Shown here piece after piece: positions 1-7,762 of a stretch of DNA of 17,412 nt; the first letter of the stretch is position 1, and the number at the start of each line of letters is the position of its first letter. The notes beneath the pieces are model-generated. The model made no database searches, had not been told where the DNA came from, and saw only the letters and a list, made by a program, of their open reading frames with translations. Source of the DNA: Pseudomonadota bacterium. Its GTDB lineage: Bacteria; Pseudomonadota; Alphaproteobacteria; Rhizobiales; Methylopilaceae. The stretch is from positions 1-17,412 of the forward strand of contig JAEZCD010000050.1 of NCBI GenBank assembly GCA_023430145.1. The letters are read 5' to 3'. Both the position numbers and the translations under genes were made by a program.

Positions 1-59
1 GGCTTCCTTCGCCTTGTCGGCCGGAACCTATAGCCACCGGTGGCGAGGGTGATCTAAGG

Positions 60-115
60 ACGTCCCCTGTTGAACCGGGAGTATGGGCTCCGGGCTCGAT
101 GCCCCGGAATGACGC
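60..115. repeat. Hairpin resembling a dispersed intergenic repeat of Rhizobiales
   Basis: The arms CCGGGC (90-95) and GCCCCGG (101-107) can fold into a small GC-rich hairpin with a TCGAT loop, followed by AATGACG. Read on the minus strand it starts CGTCATTCCGGGGC, which resembles short intergenic repeats that are numerous in Bradyrhizobium-like genomes; this likeness is from memory. It lies just downstream of the racemase stop, so it could also help end that transcript. The rest of bases 1-131 shows no gene that I can support. A short reading frame ends at 33 on the plus strand, but ten codons are too few to call. Confidence 0.35.
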
Positions 116-131
116 GGGAGGGAGCTCCGGC

Positions 132-872
132 CTACGCCCGCCGCGCGAGCAGCGCGGCCAGCGCCGGGTCGAGCCCGACCGTCTCGCGTTCCGACGGCGC
201 GACGAGGCTCCCGCGGCGCGGCGCCAGCGTGCCGAGTCGCACGAGCATCTCGCACAGCGGCACGCCGGCGGCGATGCCGTCGACCAGCGGCACCGGCACG
301 TCGCCCTTGAGCTTCGCCGCCATGCCGGCCATCGCCGCCCCGCACAGCACGACCGCTTCGGCGCGATCCTCGTCCACGAGCCTGTTCGCCGCCGCGACGA
401 CCCGCTCGGCGACCGCCTGCGGCCTGGCGTAAGCGTCGGTCGCCGCCGTCTCGACCGAGACGAGGCCGGCGAGGCGGCTTTCGAAGCCGCGCTCGCGGAT
501 CAGCTCGCGATAGACGTCCGGCGTGCCGAAGGTGACGACACCGAAGCGCGCGCCGAGCAGCAGCGCCGCGATCATCCCGGCCTCGGTCATGCCGACGACG
601 GGAATGCTCAGCAGCTCGCGCGCGGCCAGAAGGCCGGTGTCGTAGGAGACGGCGAGCAGGACGGCGTCGGCGCCCGCGGCGTTCCTGGCGAGCAGGGTCA
701 GCAGCGCATGCTGGGCGATGGCGTTCTCGGCCCGCGAGCTGATGATTCGCGCACCGAACTCGCCCGTCAGGGCAACGATCTCGGTGCCGGGCGCGGCGAT
801 CGATCGGGCGACCTCGGCGCAGGCCGCCGTGACGGCGGCCGTGGTGTTCGGGTTGACGACGAGAAGGCGCAT
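132..872 (-). CDS. Asp/Glu/hydantoin racemase-family protein
   Basis: This 246-residue protein has the size and pattern of the Asp/Glu/hydantoin racemase superfamily. It opens with MRLLVVNPNTT, carries a PVVGMTEAG segment at residues 91-99, GARFGVVTFGT at 107-117 and VVLCGAAMAG at 174-183. Family members use two cysteines on opposite faces of the substrate to move a proton. Here the first cysteine site is Val75 (AVSYDTG, where ACFxDPG is usual). The second motif reads LCGAAMAG instead of LGCAGMAG, so Cys177 is one place early. The exact reaction is therefore uncertain: racemase, isomerase or decarboxylase are all possible. The start is the ATG at 872 because the N-terminus matches the family, although no clear Shine-Dalgarno precedes it and the frame stays open far upstream. 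It stands alone on its strand, divergent from the secreted protein at 1014. Confidence 0.85.
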   Translation of the reverse strand: MRLLVVNPNTTAAVTAACAEVARSIAAPGTEIVALTGEFGARIISSRAENAIAQHALLTLLARNAAGADAVLLAVSYDTGLLAARELLSIPVVGMTEAGMIAALLLGARFGVVTFGTPDVYRELIRERGFESRLAGLVSVETAATDAYARPQAVAERVVAAANRLVDEDRAEAVVLCGAAMAGMAAKLKGDVPVPLVDGIAAGVPLCEMLVRLGTLAPRRGSLVAPSERETVGLDPALAALLARRA

Positions 873-954
873 CGGAGGTCTCGCGTGGCGATGCCGACAT
901 GCAATAGCCGAGCCGCGGAGACACCGCGAGAGGCGTCGATACGCCCTGGGAATC

Positions 955-983
955 TTGACCTCACCGCATCCCCGGGGCCTACT
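955..983 (+). promoter_or_regulatory. Possible sigma70 promoter for the secreted protein
   Basis: TTGACC (955-960) is five of six to the -35 consensus and stands 17 bases from CCTACT (978-983), which matches the -10 consensus at three of six. It lies about 30 bases before the ATG at 1014. The -10 is weak, so this is tentative. A 14-bp dyad (GGCGT-CGAT-ACGCC, 932-945) lies just upstream in the same divergent gap. Confidence 0.25.
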
Positions 984-1013
984 TGCTTCGGGGCCTGACA
1001 TCGGAGAGAATTC

Positions 1014-2303
1014 ATGCTCGGCGGCGCCGTCTCCAGCATCCCGTACACGGTTTCGGCCGTCCTTCTCGCGAGTCTTTTCCTCGTCCCGTCCGCGGAGGCC
1101 GCCGGCAAGGTCGTCCACCGGCAGACGAAGGTGAAGGGCGTCCTCGTCGACCAGTATGCGTGGCCGGACTCCAAGGGCCTGAAACGCACCGTGTCGCTGA
1201 AGCGCGAGGGCGGCGGCAATCCGGGGCATGGCGGCTATGCCGTGCAGATGACCTACGAGGTGCGCGAGGGCGGCAAGACGCGCACCGTTGTCGCCGATGC
1301 CGGCAAGGGGAACGACGGCGGCTTCGGCTATTTCGTCAGCCACGAGCGCTACCGCGACTTTACCGACGGCCGCTACGGGACGATCGCGCAGACGATCTTC
1401 AAGACCGACGATTCGCCGCTTGGCAACAAGTTCCCGGTCAAAGGGAAAAGCAAGATCGGCCCGAAGAGCCGCTCCGCGACGCACACCTTCCGGCTCGACT
1501 ATCCGCGCTACGGAACCATCGCGCCGATCGCCTGGAATGCCAATGGCCAGCAGGTCTCCGACACGCCGGTCGACCAGGGGCAGCTGAAGCGCTACACGCT
1601 GCGCGTCACGATGGTCTGGATCTTCGAGGCCGGGACCGATTTTCCGCGCATCGACACGAGCGTCGACATGGCCGACGTCGGCCAGGCCGACCGGGTGAAT
1701 TTCGATCTGCGCGCGCCCTATGGGGTGCTCGTCTTCGACGACAATGCCGACAAGGTCGTCCGCAAGGTCATGTGGGGCGACCGCTTCCACTTCGAGACCA
1801 CGGATTCGCCGCCGACGCGCGCCAGCGGCTTCGTCTGGAACAAGCCGAACAAGGGCTCGCGCTATACCGCCCTGATCGCCGGCACCTACGAGATGGGCAT
1901 CTACGAGCCGAAGCCCTTCAAGAAGAGCGACACGGCCGACGGCTATTCGGACGCGCGCGGCAAGACCTCGGCCGCCTATGCCTGCGGCGACCTCGCCGGC
2001 CAGGTGCTGCCCTGCGACTGGGAGTGGCCCTACCAGTCGCTGCAGTACAGCCTGCCCTATGACGATGTGAACCAGCCGACGGACGGCAAGAAGATCGCCT
2101 GGGGCTCGGCGGCCTATTACGGCGCCGGCGACTCGCTGACCCGATCCTACGACACGCCGAACAGCTTTCAGGACATCGTCGGCTTTCCGGGCTCGAAGAC
2201 GATCCGCTACAGCACCTGCATCGTGCTCGGCAAGACCATCAAGGGCGGCCTGACCCGGGCGGCGGCGGCCAAGAACAGCGACTACAGCTGCGCGGGCGCC
2301 TGA
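1014..2303 (+). CDS. Secreted protein of unknown function
   Basis: I do not recognise the family of this 429-residue protein. Residues 1-30 form a signal peptide: a hydrophobic stretch YTVSAVLLASLFLVP ends in SAEAA, giving probable cleavage near residue 30, so it is exported. The mature part is rich in Tyr, Trp, Gly and Asp with alternating polar and hydrophobic residues, suggesting an all-beta extracellular or periplasmic fold. Four cysteines are bunched in the C-terminal quarter (324, 334, 402 and 426) and could form two disulfides. No further membrane segment or known catalytic signature is visible. The ATG at 1014 is preceded by GGAGAG at a good distance. It is a single gene divergent from the racemase and ends at the repeat cluster. 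The codons look slightly less GC-biased than those of its neighbours, which may hint at separate ancestry, but I could not measure this. Confidence 0.85.
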   Translation: MLGGAVSSIPYTVSAVLLASLFLVPSAEAAGKVVHRQTKVKGVLVDQYAWPDSKGLKRTVSLKREGGGNPGHGGYAVQMTYEVREGGKTRTVVADAGKGNDGGFGYFVSHERYRDFTDGRYGTIAQTIFKTDDSPLGNKFPVKGKSKIGPKSRSATHTFRLDYPRYGTIAPIAWNANGQQVSDTPVDQGQLKRYTLRVTMVWIFEAGTDFPRIDTSVDMADVGQADRVNFDLRAPYGVLVFDDNADKVVRKVMWGDRFHFETTDSPPTRASGFVWNKPNKGSRYTALIAGTYEMGIYEPKPFKKSDTADGYSDARGKTSAAYACGDLAGQVLPCDWEWPYQSLQYSLPYDDVNQPTDGKKIAWGSAAYYGAGDSLTRSYDTPNSFQDIVGFPGSKTIRYSTCIVLGKTIKGGLTRAAAAKNSDYSCAGA

Positions 2304-2340
2304 GGGGCGCGGCCGTACACGCCGTCGCTCCCAGCGCATT

Positions 2341-2504
2341 CTCGTCGTCCTCAGCGTAATTCCCTCGTCGTCCTCCGCGAAGGCGGAGGACCCAGCTTTT
2401 TACTTCTCGAATTTATGAGGATGGTTCCCCAGAAGACTGGATCCTCCGCCTTCGCGGAGGATGACGAGCGGAGATGCTTGGTGGAGGATGACGAGCGGAG
2501 AAGC
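2341..2504. repeat. Nested inverted and direct repeat cluster
   Basis: Two perfect 20-base hairpins lie here: TCCTCCGC-GAAG-GCGGAGGA (2371-2390) and TCCTCCGC-CTTC-GCGGAGGA (2442-2461). Their flanks show that the second is an inverted copy of the first; the shared unit reads roughly CGTC(A/G)TCC...GGA(T/C)CCAG. CTCGTCGTCCTC occurs twice on the left (2341-2352 and 2364-2375). GGAGGATGACGAGCGGAGA occurs twice on the right (2456-2474 and 2483-2501, period 27) and contains the near-complement of the left motif. The cluster fills the gap between two convergent genes, where it may act as a bidirectional terminator or mRNA-end stabiliser. It looks like a dispersed palindromic element of the REP type. 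Confidence 0.75.
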
Positions 2505-2560
2505 ATTTTGCGACGATGACTGGGGGTGCAGGAGCTCCCCTGCCCTGCAGCGATTGCGCC

Positions 2561-3787
2561 TCACCCCCTTGCCGCCAGCACCTGCTCCGCCGCCGCGATG
2601 CCGGTGCGGTAGGCGCCGTGCGCGGTCGAATAGTCCGCGCGCGAGCAGGCTTCTCCCGCGAAGAACAGCTTTTCCGCCACGGACGCCGCGAGGATGTCGC
2701 GGCATCGCGCCATGCCGGGCAGCGCATAGGAATAGGAGCCGCGAGCGAAGGGGTCGGCGCGCCAGGCGTGCGAGGCGATGGGCTTGATGCGCCTGGCGAA
2801 ATCCGCGCCGAGGACCCCCGTCAGCTCTTCGGCCGCGAAGGCGAAGAAGGCGGCCTCGCCGCCCTTCTCCAGCTCGGCCGCGCAGGGCCCGGCGAAATAG
2901 GCTTCGATCAGCGGCGCGCCATAGGGCCGGAAATGATAATTCCCGGTAGCCGCCCGGTCGATGCGGCCGAACAGGCGGCCGTCCGGCTCGAACTCCTCGG
3001 CATCCTCCAGCGACAGAAAGAGCTTGTCGGCGAGGCCGAGCGGCAGGCCGGCGGCGGCCTCCTGTTTCTCGGGCAGCGCCGGCGAGAAGGTGATCGCCCG
3101 TTCCGCGATGAGGTCGCTCGGGACGGTGACGATCGCCTGCTCGGCGCGGAGTTTTCCACGCGGCGTGTCGAGGAGAACTCCCCTCCCGCCATGCTCGATC
3201 CGCGTCACCGGGCAGTCGAGCGCGACCGGCAGCCCGGCGCCATGGCCGGCGATCACCGTGCCGTAGCCGGCCGGGATGCGCCAGTTGACGCCGGTGTCGG
3301 CATAGGCCTCCAGATCCTGCGCGGACACCCGCGAAAGCTCGGCGCCGCTGATATAGGTGCCGATGGCGATCATCATCGGGTTCCAGCGGTTGCCCGGCTC
3401 GAGCGCGTCCGATGCCGGCGCGTCGACGGGGCGCCGAGCGAGCACCTCCAGGCGCTCGTAATAGGCGTTCCGCGCGCGCTGAAAATCGGCCTGCTCGGCG
3501 AGCGGAAAGTTCGGCCCAACGGAGCGGCGGACCCAGGGCGCGATGCTGTGATCGACGCTGTGGCCCGCGCCTTCCGCGATCTCCGTCCAGGGATTTTCGT
3601 CGCCCGAATGCAGCCACTCGCAGCCGAGATCGAGCGCGGCGCCGCCCGGCCCCGGGATCGTCCAGGCGCGGCCGCCGAGCCGCGGGCGGGCCTCCACGAG
3701 GAGGCAGTTCACGCCGGCGGAATGCAGCCGGCGGGCGGCCGCGATACCCGCCGCGCCGCCGCCGATGACGGCGACCTCGATGTCCAT
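2561..3787 (-). CDS. Flavin-dependent amine oxidase
   Basis: This 408-residue protein has the layout of flavin monoamine oxidases. An N-terminal FAD-binding beta-alpha-beta unit (VIGGGAAGIAAARRL, residues 7-21) is followed by Glu32, which would hold the FAD ribose, then RLGGRAWT at 36-43 and LDLGCEWLHSG at 52-62. The C-terminal FAD motif reads FFAGEACSRADYSTAHGAYRTG. A lysine in LADKLFLS sits where family members hold the flavin-N5 water. Such enzymes oxidise a C-N bond, releasing ammonia or an amine and hydrogen peroxide. No signal peptide is seen, so it is probably cytoplasmic. The ATG at 3787 is 20 bases after the crotonase stop, and the gene is the last in the TRAP/CoA-transferase operon. 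The substrate cannot be read from the sequence, but the context suggests a nitrogen-containing acid or a product of it. Confidence 0.88.
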   Translation of the reverse strand: MDIEVAVIGGGAAGIAAARRLHSAGVNCLLVEARPRLGGRAWTIPGPGGAALDLGCEWLHSGDENPWTEIAEGAGHSVDHSIAPWVRRSVGPNFPLAEQADFQRARNAYYERLEVLARRPVDAPASDALEPGNRWNPMMIAIGTYISGAELSRVSAQDLEAYADTGVNWRIPAGYGTVIAGHGAGLPVALDCPVTRIEHGGRGVLLDTPRGKLRAEQAIVTVPSDLIAERAITFSPALPEKQEAAAGLPLGLADKLFLSLEDAEEFEPDGRLFGRIDRAATGNYHFRPYGAPLIEAYFAGPCAAELEKGGEAAFFAFAAEELTGVLGADFARRIKPIASHAWRADPFARGSYSYALPGMARCRDILAASVAEKLFFAGEACSRADYSTAHGAYRTGIAAAEQVLAARG

Positions 3788-3807
3788 GTCGGTCCGGGCC
3801 GAGCCCC

Positions 3808-4587
3808 TTATTCGCCGCGCCAGCCGGCGGGGCGCTTGGCGAGGAACGCCGCGACGCCCGCGCGGAAATCGGCGCTGCCGTAGCACATGCGCACGAGATC
3901 GTCGTCGCCCGCCACCGGATCGGTCGCGAGACGCCGCAACCCCTCCTTCGCCGCGCGCATGGTCAGCGGCGCGTGGCCGGTGAGCTTTTGGCACATCGCC
4001 TCGAGACGTTCCTCCATCGCTTCCGGGGGGACGACGGCGGCGACGTAGCCCGTGGGGGCCAGCTCCTCGGCGGTCGGCATCTCGGCGAGCAACAGCATGC
4101 GCTTCACCCAGGCCTCGCCGAGCGTCGCGGCGAGCCGGCGCAGATTGGCGGCCGACAGGCAGTTGCCGAGCGTGGAGGCGATCGGCACGCCGAAGCGCGC
4201 ACCGAGGGTCGCGAGGCGCACGTCGCAGGCGTTGGCGATCAGGAAGCCGCCGCCGACGGCCCAGCCTTCCACCACCGCCACCGTCGGCAGCGGCAGCTTC
4301 TCGAGCGCGGCGACATAGGTCTCGATGCGCGCCTCGTAGGCGATGCCGTCCTCGCCCGAGGAGAAGTCGAGGAATTGCTGGATGTCTGTGCCGGCGACGA
4401 AGGCTTTTCCGCCGGCGCCGCGCAGCACGACCACCCGCAGCGCCGGATCGCCGGCGATCTTTTGGCACGCCTCCGCCAGCTCCTCGTACATGCGCCAGGT
4501 CATGGCGTTGCGCGCGGACGGCCGGTCGAAGGTGATCTGCGCCACGGCGCCGTTCACCGTCAGATGCGTGCGGCCCTCGTCGCTCAC
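3808..4587 (-). CDS. Enoyl-CoA hydratase/isomerase-family (crotonase-fold) protein
   Basis: This 259-residue crotonase-superfamily protein has both oxyanion-hole segments, KAFVAGTDIQQF (residues 61-72) and GWAVGGGFLIANACDVRLA (108-126), which would bind an acyl-CoA and stabilise its enolate. The two glutamates that catalyse hydration in classical enoyl-CoA hydratase (Glu144 and Glu164 of the rat enzyme) align with Leu116 (GGGFLIA instead of GGGCELA) and Ile136 (FGVPI instead of FGQPE). Plain hydration is therefore unlikely, and the fold also hosts isomerases, hydrolases, decarboxylases and lyases. It starts with GTG at 4587 in a GTGA overlap with the CoA-transferase stop, implying translational coupling. 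It is probably cytoplasmic and probably acts on the CoA thioester made by the upstream transferase. Confidence 0.9.
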   Translation of the reverse strand: MSDEGRTHLTVNGAVAQITFDRPSARNAMTWRMYEELAEACQKIAGDPALRVVVLRGAGGKAFVAGTDIQQFLDFSSGEDGIAYEARIETYVAALEKLPLPTVAVVEGWAVGGGFLIANACDVRLATLGARFGVPIASTLGNCLSAANLRRLAATLGEAWVKRMLLLAEMPTAEELAPTGYVAAVVPPEAMEERLEAMCQKLTGHAPLTMRAAKEGLRRLATDPVAGDDDLVRMCYGSADFRAGVAAFLAKRPAGWRGE

Positions 4588-5819
4588 GCCTCGAAGGCTC
4601 CGGCGGCGCGCATCTCGTCCAGCGCTGCGGCATCTACGCCGGCCTCGCGCAGCACTTCGTCAGTGTGCTCGCCGAGCAGCGGCGGATGGTGGCGAACGCG
4701 CTGCGGCGTGCCGCTCAGTTTCACGGGGAAGCCGATGTTCGGCACCGTGCCCTCGATCGGGTGCTCGATCTCGATCCGCATCTGCCGATGCTTTCCGTGC
4801 GGGCTGTCGAAGGCGTCCGGATAGGTCCCCATGCGGCCGGCCGGGATGCCGGCGGCGAGGAGGGTGTCGACCCACTCCTCCGAGGTGCGGGTGACGAAGG
4901 TCTTTTCCAGCTCGGCGATCAGCTCCTCGCGGTTCGCCAGCCGCTGCGGGTTGGTGGCGAAGCGCGGATCGTCGAAAAGCTCGGGGCGGCCGAGCGTGTC
5001 GCAGAGCAGGCGCCAGAGCTTTTGGTTGTTGGCGCCGACGACGAACCAGCCGTCCTTGGAGCGCACCGCCTGGTAGGGGGCGCTCATCTTGTTGGAGGTG
5101 CCGACCGGCCCCGGCACCTTGCCGGTGCCCCAGTACTCGGACGTGTCCCAGATCGAGAAGGCGAGCGCCGCCTCGAACAGCGAGGCGTCGATGTGCTGGC
5201 CCTCGCCCGAAGCGCCGCGGCCGATGACGGCGGCGAGGATGGCGTAGGTGGCGAACAGCGCGCAGCCGATGTCGGCGACCGGCACGCCGGCCTTCACGGG
5301 CGGCATGCCGGGATGGCCGGTGACGCTCATGATGCCGCTCATCGCCTGCGCCATGAGGTCGAAACCGGGCCGGTCGGCCCAGGGCCCGGTCTGGCCGAAG
5401 CCGGAGATGCTGGCATAGATCAGCCGCGGGTTCTTCTCGCGCAGCGTCGGATAGTCGATGCCGAGCTTCTTCACGACACCGGGCCGATAATTCTCGACCA
5501 GGATGTCGGCGGTCTCGACGAGCTTGTAGAAGGCGGCGCGGCCGGCCGGGCTCTTGAGGTTCAGGGCGACGCTGCGCTTGTTGCGGTTCATGTTGAGGAA
5601 CCCCATGCTGTCGGGGCCCTTCATCTTGAATCCCATCGAGCCGCGGGTCTGGTCGCCGGTGCCGGGCGGCTCGATCTTGATCACGTCGGCGCCGAGATCG
5701 CCGAGCAGCATGGTGCAGACCGGCCCGGCCATGACCTGGCTGACGTCGAGCACGCGCAGCCCCTCGAGCGGCAGTTTTCGCGCCGCGGGTGCCCCGTCGA
5801 CCATCGTCGCTTCCGTCAT
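4584..5819 (-). CDS. CaiB/BaiF (class III) CoA-transferase
   Basis: This 411-residue protein has the family's usual length and motifs: LPLEGLRVLDVSQVMAGPVC near the start, LGDLGADVIKIEPPGTGDQTR at 39-59, NRNKRSVALNLKSPAGR at 78-94 and LVENYRPGVVKKLGIDY at 107-123. Asp183 in PVADIGCALFA fits the aspartate that carries the acyl group as a mixed anhydride in formyl-CoA transferase. These enzymes move CoA from a donor such as succinyl-CoA to a carboxylic acid in the cytoplasm. The ATG at 5819 has GAGGA six bases upstream and is 15 bases after the DctM-type stop. The gene thus sits directly between the transporter and the crotonase, suggesting that it activates the acid brought in by the TRAP system. 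The substrate is not visible. Confidence 0.92.
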   Translation of the reverse strand: MTEATMVDGAPAARKLPLEGLRVLDVSQVMAGPVCTMLLGDLGADVIKIEPPGTGDQTRGSMGFKMKGPDSMGFLNMNRNKRSVALNLKSPAGRAAFYKLVETADILVENYRPGVVKKLGIDYPTLREKNPRLIYASISGFGQTGPWADRPGFDLMAQAMSGIMSVTGHPGMPPVKAGVPVADIGCALFATYAILAAVIGRGASGEGQHIDASLFEAALAFSIWDTSEYWGTGKVPGPVGTSNKMSAPYQAVRSKDGWFVVGANNQKLWRLLCDTLGRPELFDDPRFATNPQRLANREELIAELEKTFVTRTSEEWVDTLLAAGIPAGRMGTYPDAFDSPHGKHRQMRIEIEHPIEGTVPNIGFPVKLSGTPQRVRHHPPLLGEHTDEVLREAGVDAAALDEMRAAGAFEA

Positions 5820-5834
5820 GCTGTTCCTCGCCGG

Positions 5835-7130
5835 TCAGCCGTCGCCGTAGAACCAGCGCGTCGGCGCCAGCGCCAGCCACGGCACATAGGTGCAGATCAT
5901 CAAGACGACGAGCAGCACGAGGATGTAGCCGAGATTGGCCTTCGTGGTCTCCCAGATGTCGGATTTTGCGATCGCGCAGGCGGCGATCAGCACCGAGGCG
6001 ACGGGCGGCGTCTGCTGGCCGATGGCCAGATTCAGCGTCAGGACGAGGCCGAAATGCACCGGGTCGATGCCGACCTGCTGGATCAGCGGCAGCACGATCG
6101 GCACGGTGAGGATGATCGCCGCCGCCGAGTGCAGGAACATGCCGAGCACGAGGAAGAAGACGTTCAGCAGCAGCAGCACGAGATAGGGGTTGCGGGTGAT
6201 GTCGAGGATCGAGGCGGCGAGCGCCTGCGGCACCTGCGCCTCGGTGAGGAAGACGCCGATCAGCGCCGAGGCGGCGACGAGCAGCATGACGACGGCGGTC
6301 TGCAGCGCCGCGTCGACGAGCGCCTTGTAGAGCTCGCGCAGGCTCAGCTCGCGATAGATCACCATGGAGATGAAGAGCGCCGCCACGACCGCGACGGCGG
6401 CGCCCTCGGTGGCGGTGACGAAGCCGCCAAAAATGCCGCCGAGAATGATCACCGGCAGCATCAGCGCCCACAGCGCCTCGCGGAAGGCAGTGCCGAGCCG
6501 GGAGAGGCTGAAGCGCTGCTCGACCGGGAACTTGTTCTTGAGCGCGTAGAAATAGCTCGCCAGCGCGAGGCCGAAGCCGCCGAGCAGCCCCGGCAGCAGG
6601 CCGGAGATGAACATCTTCACCACCGACACCTGCGCCATCACGGCGTAAAGAATCATCGGGATCGACGGCGGCAGGATGATCGCCAGGCTCGCCGAGGAGG
6701 AGGAGACCGCGGCGGCGAACTCCTTGGAGTAGCCGCGGCTCTTCATGGCCGGGATCAGCATGGTGCCGAGGGCGGCGACGCCGGCGACCGCGGAGCCCGA
6801 GATCTCGGCGAAGAACATCGACGCGCCGACCGTCACCATGGCGAGGCCGCCGCGGATGAAGCCGAGCAGCGCCGAGGCGAGGGCCACGAGCCGGCGCGAG
6901 ATCGACGAGGAGTTCATGATCCCGCCGGCGAAGATGAACAGCGGGATGGCGAGCAGCGGAAAGCTCGTGGCGCCGTCGTACATCACGAGGGCGACGTTCG
7001 GCAGCATGCCGCTGCCCTGCACGATCCAGATCGCCGCGACCGCGACGACGGCGAGCGCCACCGCGATCGGCACGTTGATCAGCACCATCGCGAACAGGCC
7101 GACGAGCATGTAGCCGAGGATGCCGCTCAT
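5835..7130 (-). CDS. TRAP transporter large permease (DctM type)
   Basis: This 431-residue, almost wholly hydrophobic protein has the pattern of the TRAP large membrane subunit, with about a dozen membrane segments. Typical family stretches are FPLLAIPLFIFAGGIMN near residues 57-73, AEISGSAVAGVAALGTMLIPAMKSRGY near 109-135, LPPSIPMI, and near the C-terminus NLAIGQQTPPVA. It forms the sodium-coupled channel that carries the ligand delivered by the binding protein across the inner membrane. Its ATG overlaps the stop of the small permease gene (ATGA, 7127-7130), as is usual for dctQ-dctM pairs. The CoA-transferase follows 15 bases later. Length and ends look complete. Confidence 0.95.
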   Translation of the reverse strand: MSGILGYMLVGLFAMVLINVPIAVALAVVAVAAIWIVQGSGMLPNVALVMYDGATSFPLLAIPLFIFAGGIMNSSSISRRLVALASALLGFIRGGLAMVTVGASMFFAEISGSAVAGVAALGTMLIPAMKSRGYSKEFAAAVSSSSASLAIILPPSIPMILYAVMAQVSVVKMFISGLLPGLLGGFGLALASYFYALKNKFPVEQRFSLSRLGTAFREALWALMLPVIILGGIFGGFVTATEGAAVAVVAALFISMVIYRELSLRELYKALVDAALQTAVVMLLVAASALIGVFLTEAQVPQALAASILDITRNPYLVLLLLNVFFLVLGMFLHSAAAIILTVPIVLPLIQQVGIDPVHFGLVLTLNLAIGQQTPPVASVLIAACAIAKSDIWETTKANLGYILVLLVVLMICTYVPWLALAPTRWFYGDG

Positions 7131-7675
7131 TTCGCCCGTCCCGTGTCGAGCTCGGTGGCGTCGATGCCCTCGAGCGCTTCCTTCAGCTCGTGGTCCTCGA
7201 ACCCGCGCCCGCGCGCGGCGGCGATCACCTCCGGCAGTCGCAGGAGCTCCGAGACGATGAACAGCACCGAGGCGATCGGAATGACCGACTGCGTCAGCTG
7301 CTGCGAGACGCCGGGCAGCGAGACCAGCGTGCTGCCCTGGAGAATGTCCACCACCTCCCAGCCGTAGAAGGCGAGGAGGGCGAAGAAGCCGATGACGATC
7401 GCCTCGGCGAGAAGCGCCGTGGCGAGCCTGAGCCCGGGCGGGAGCGCGTTGACGATGCCCGGAAAGCCGATGTGCGCACCGCGCAGCGCCGCCAGCGCGC
7501 TGCCGTAATAGGTGAGCCAGGCGAGGCCGATCGAGGCGATCTCGTCGTACCAGACGAGCGAGATGCCGAGGAACCGGTAGACGAAGCCCATCACGAGGAT
7601 GATCGACAGGCCGGCCATCAGGGCGGCTGCGATCGCCTCTAGGAAGCGGTCGTACCAGACACGAACCGTCTGCAT
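7127..7675 (-). CDS. TRAP transporter small permease (DctQ type)
   Basis: This 182-residue protein has four hydrophobic segments, as expected for the small TRAP membrane subunit. The family signature is clear in WYDEIASIGLAWLTYYGSALAALRGAHIGF. It pairs with the large permease in the inner membrane. I chose the ATG at 7675 (MQTVRVWYDRFLEA) because GGAGAG stands eight bases upstream and the N-terminus then matches other small subunits. A GTG at 7744 in the same frame would add 23 residues and would begin 18 bases after the binding-protein stop. It has AGAGG, but only three bases before it, so it is less likely. The stop overlaps the start of the large permease gene. Confidence 0.9.
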   Translation of the reverse strand: MQTVRVWYDRFLEAIAAALMAGLSIILVMGFVYRFLGISLVWYDEIASIGLAWLTYYGSALAALRGAHIGFPGIVNALPPGLRLATALLAEAIVIGFFALLAFYGWEVVDILQGSTLVSLPGVSQQLTQSVIPIASVLFIVSELLRLPEVIAAARGRGFEDHELKEALEGIDATELDTGRAK

Positions 7676-7762
7676 TCCGGCGGCTCTCCGATGCGACCGC
7701 GCCGACACGAAGAAGGCCGTGCGCGGACTTTCCGCCCGGCTCACGGCCTCTGCGATTTCAGA

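Noticed and set aside
1..33. Tail of a plus-strand gene entering from the left
   Set aside because: Ten codons before a stop are too short to show any family, and other frames are equally open.
132..2339. A 735-codon minus-strand frame that would fuse a long N-terminal part to the racemase
   Set aside because: Only the last 246 codons look like protein; the rest is antisense to the secreted-protein gene, which has its own signal peptide and Shine-Dalgarno.
2371..2501. CRISPR-like array
   Set aside because: Only two direct copies of 19 bases with a spacer of 8 bases, plus palindromes; no regular spacers and no cas genes.
2561..4633. A 690-codon frame that would fuse an extension to the amine oxidase
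   Set aside because: The upstream part is an out-of-frame shadow of the crotonase gene; the FAD-binding motif begins right after the ATG at 3787.
4665..7367. A 900-codon plus-strand open frame
   Set aside because: It lies antisense to the CoA-transferase and TRAP permease genes and is made of charged low-complexity residues (His, Asp, Arg, Glu), as expected for the shadow of GC-rich coding DNA.
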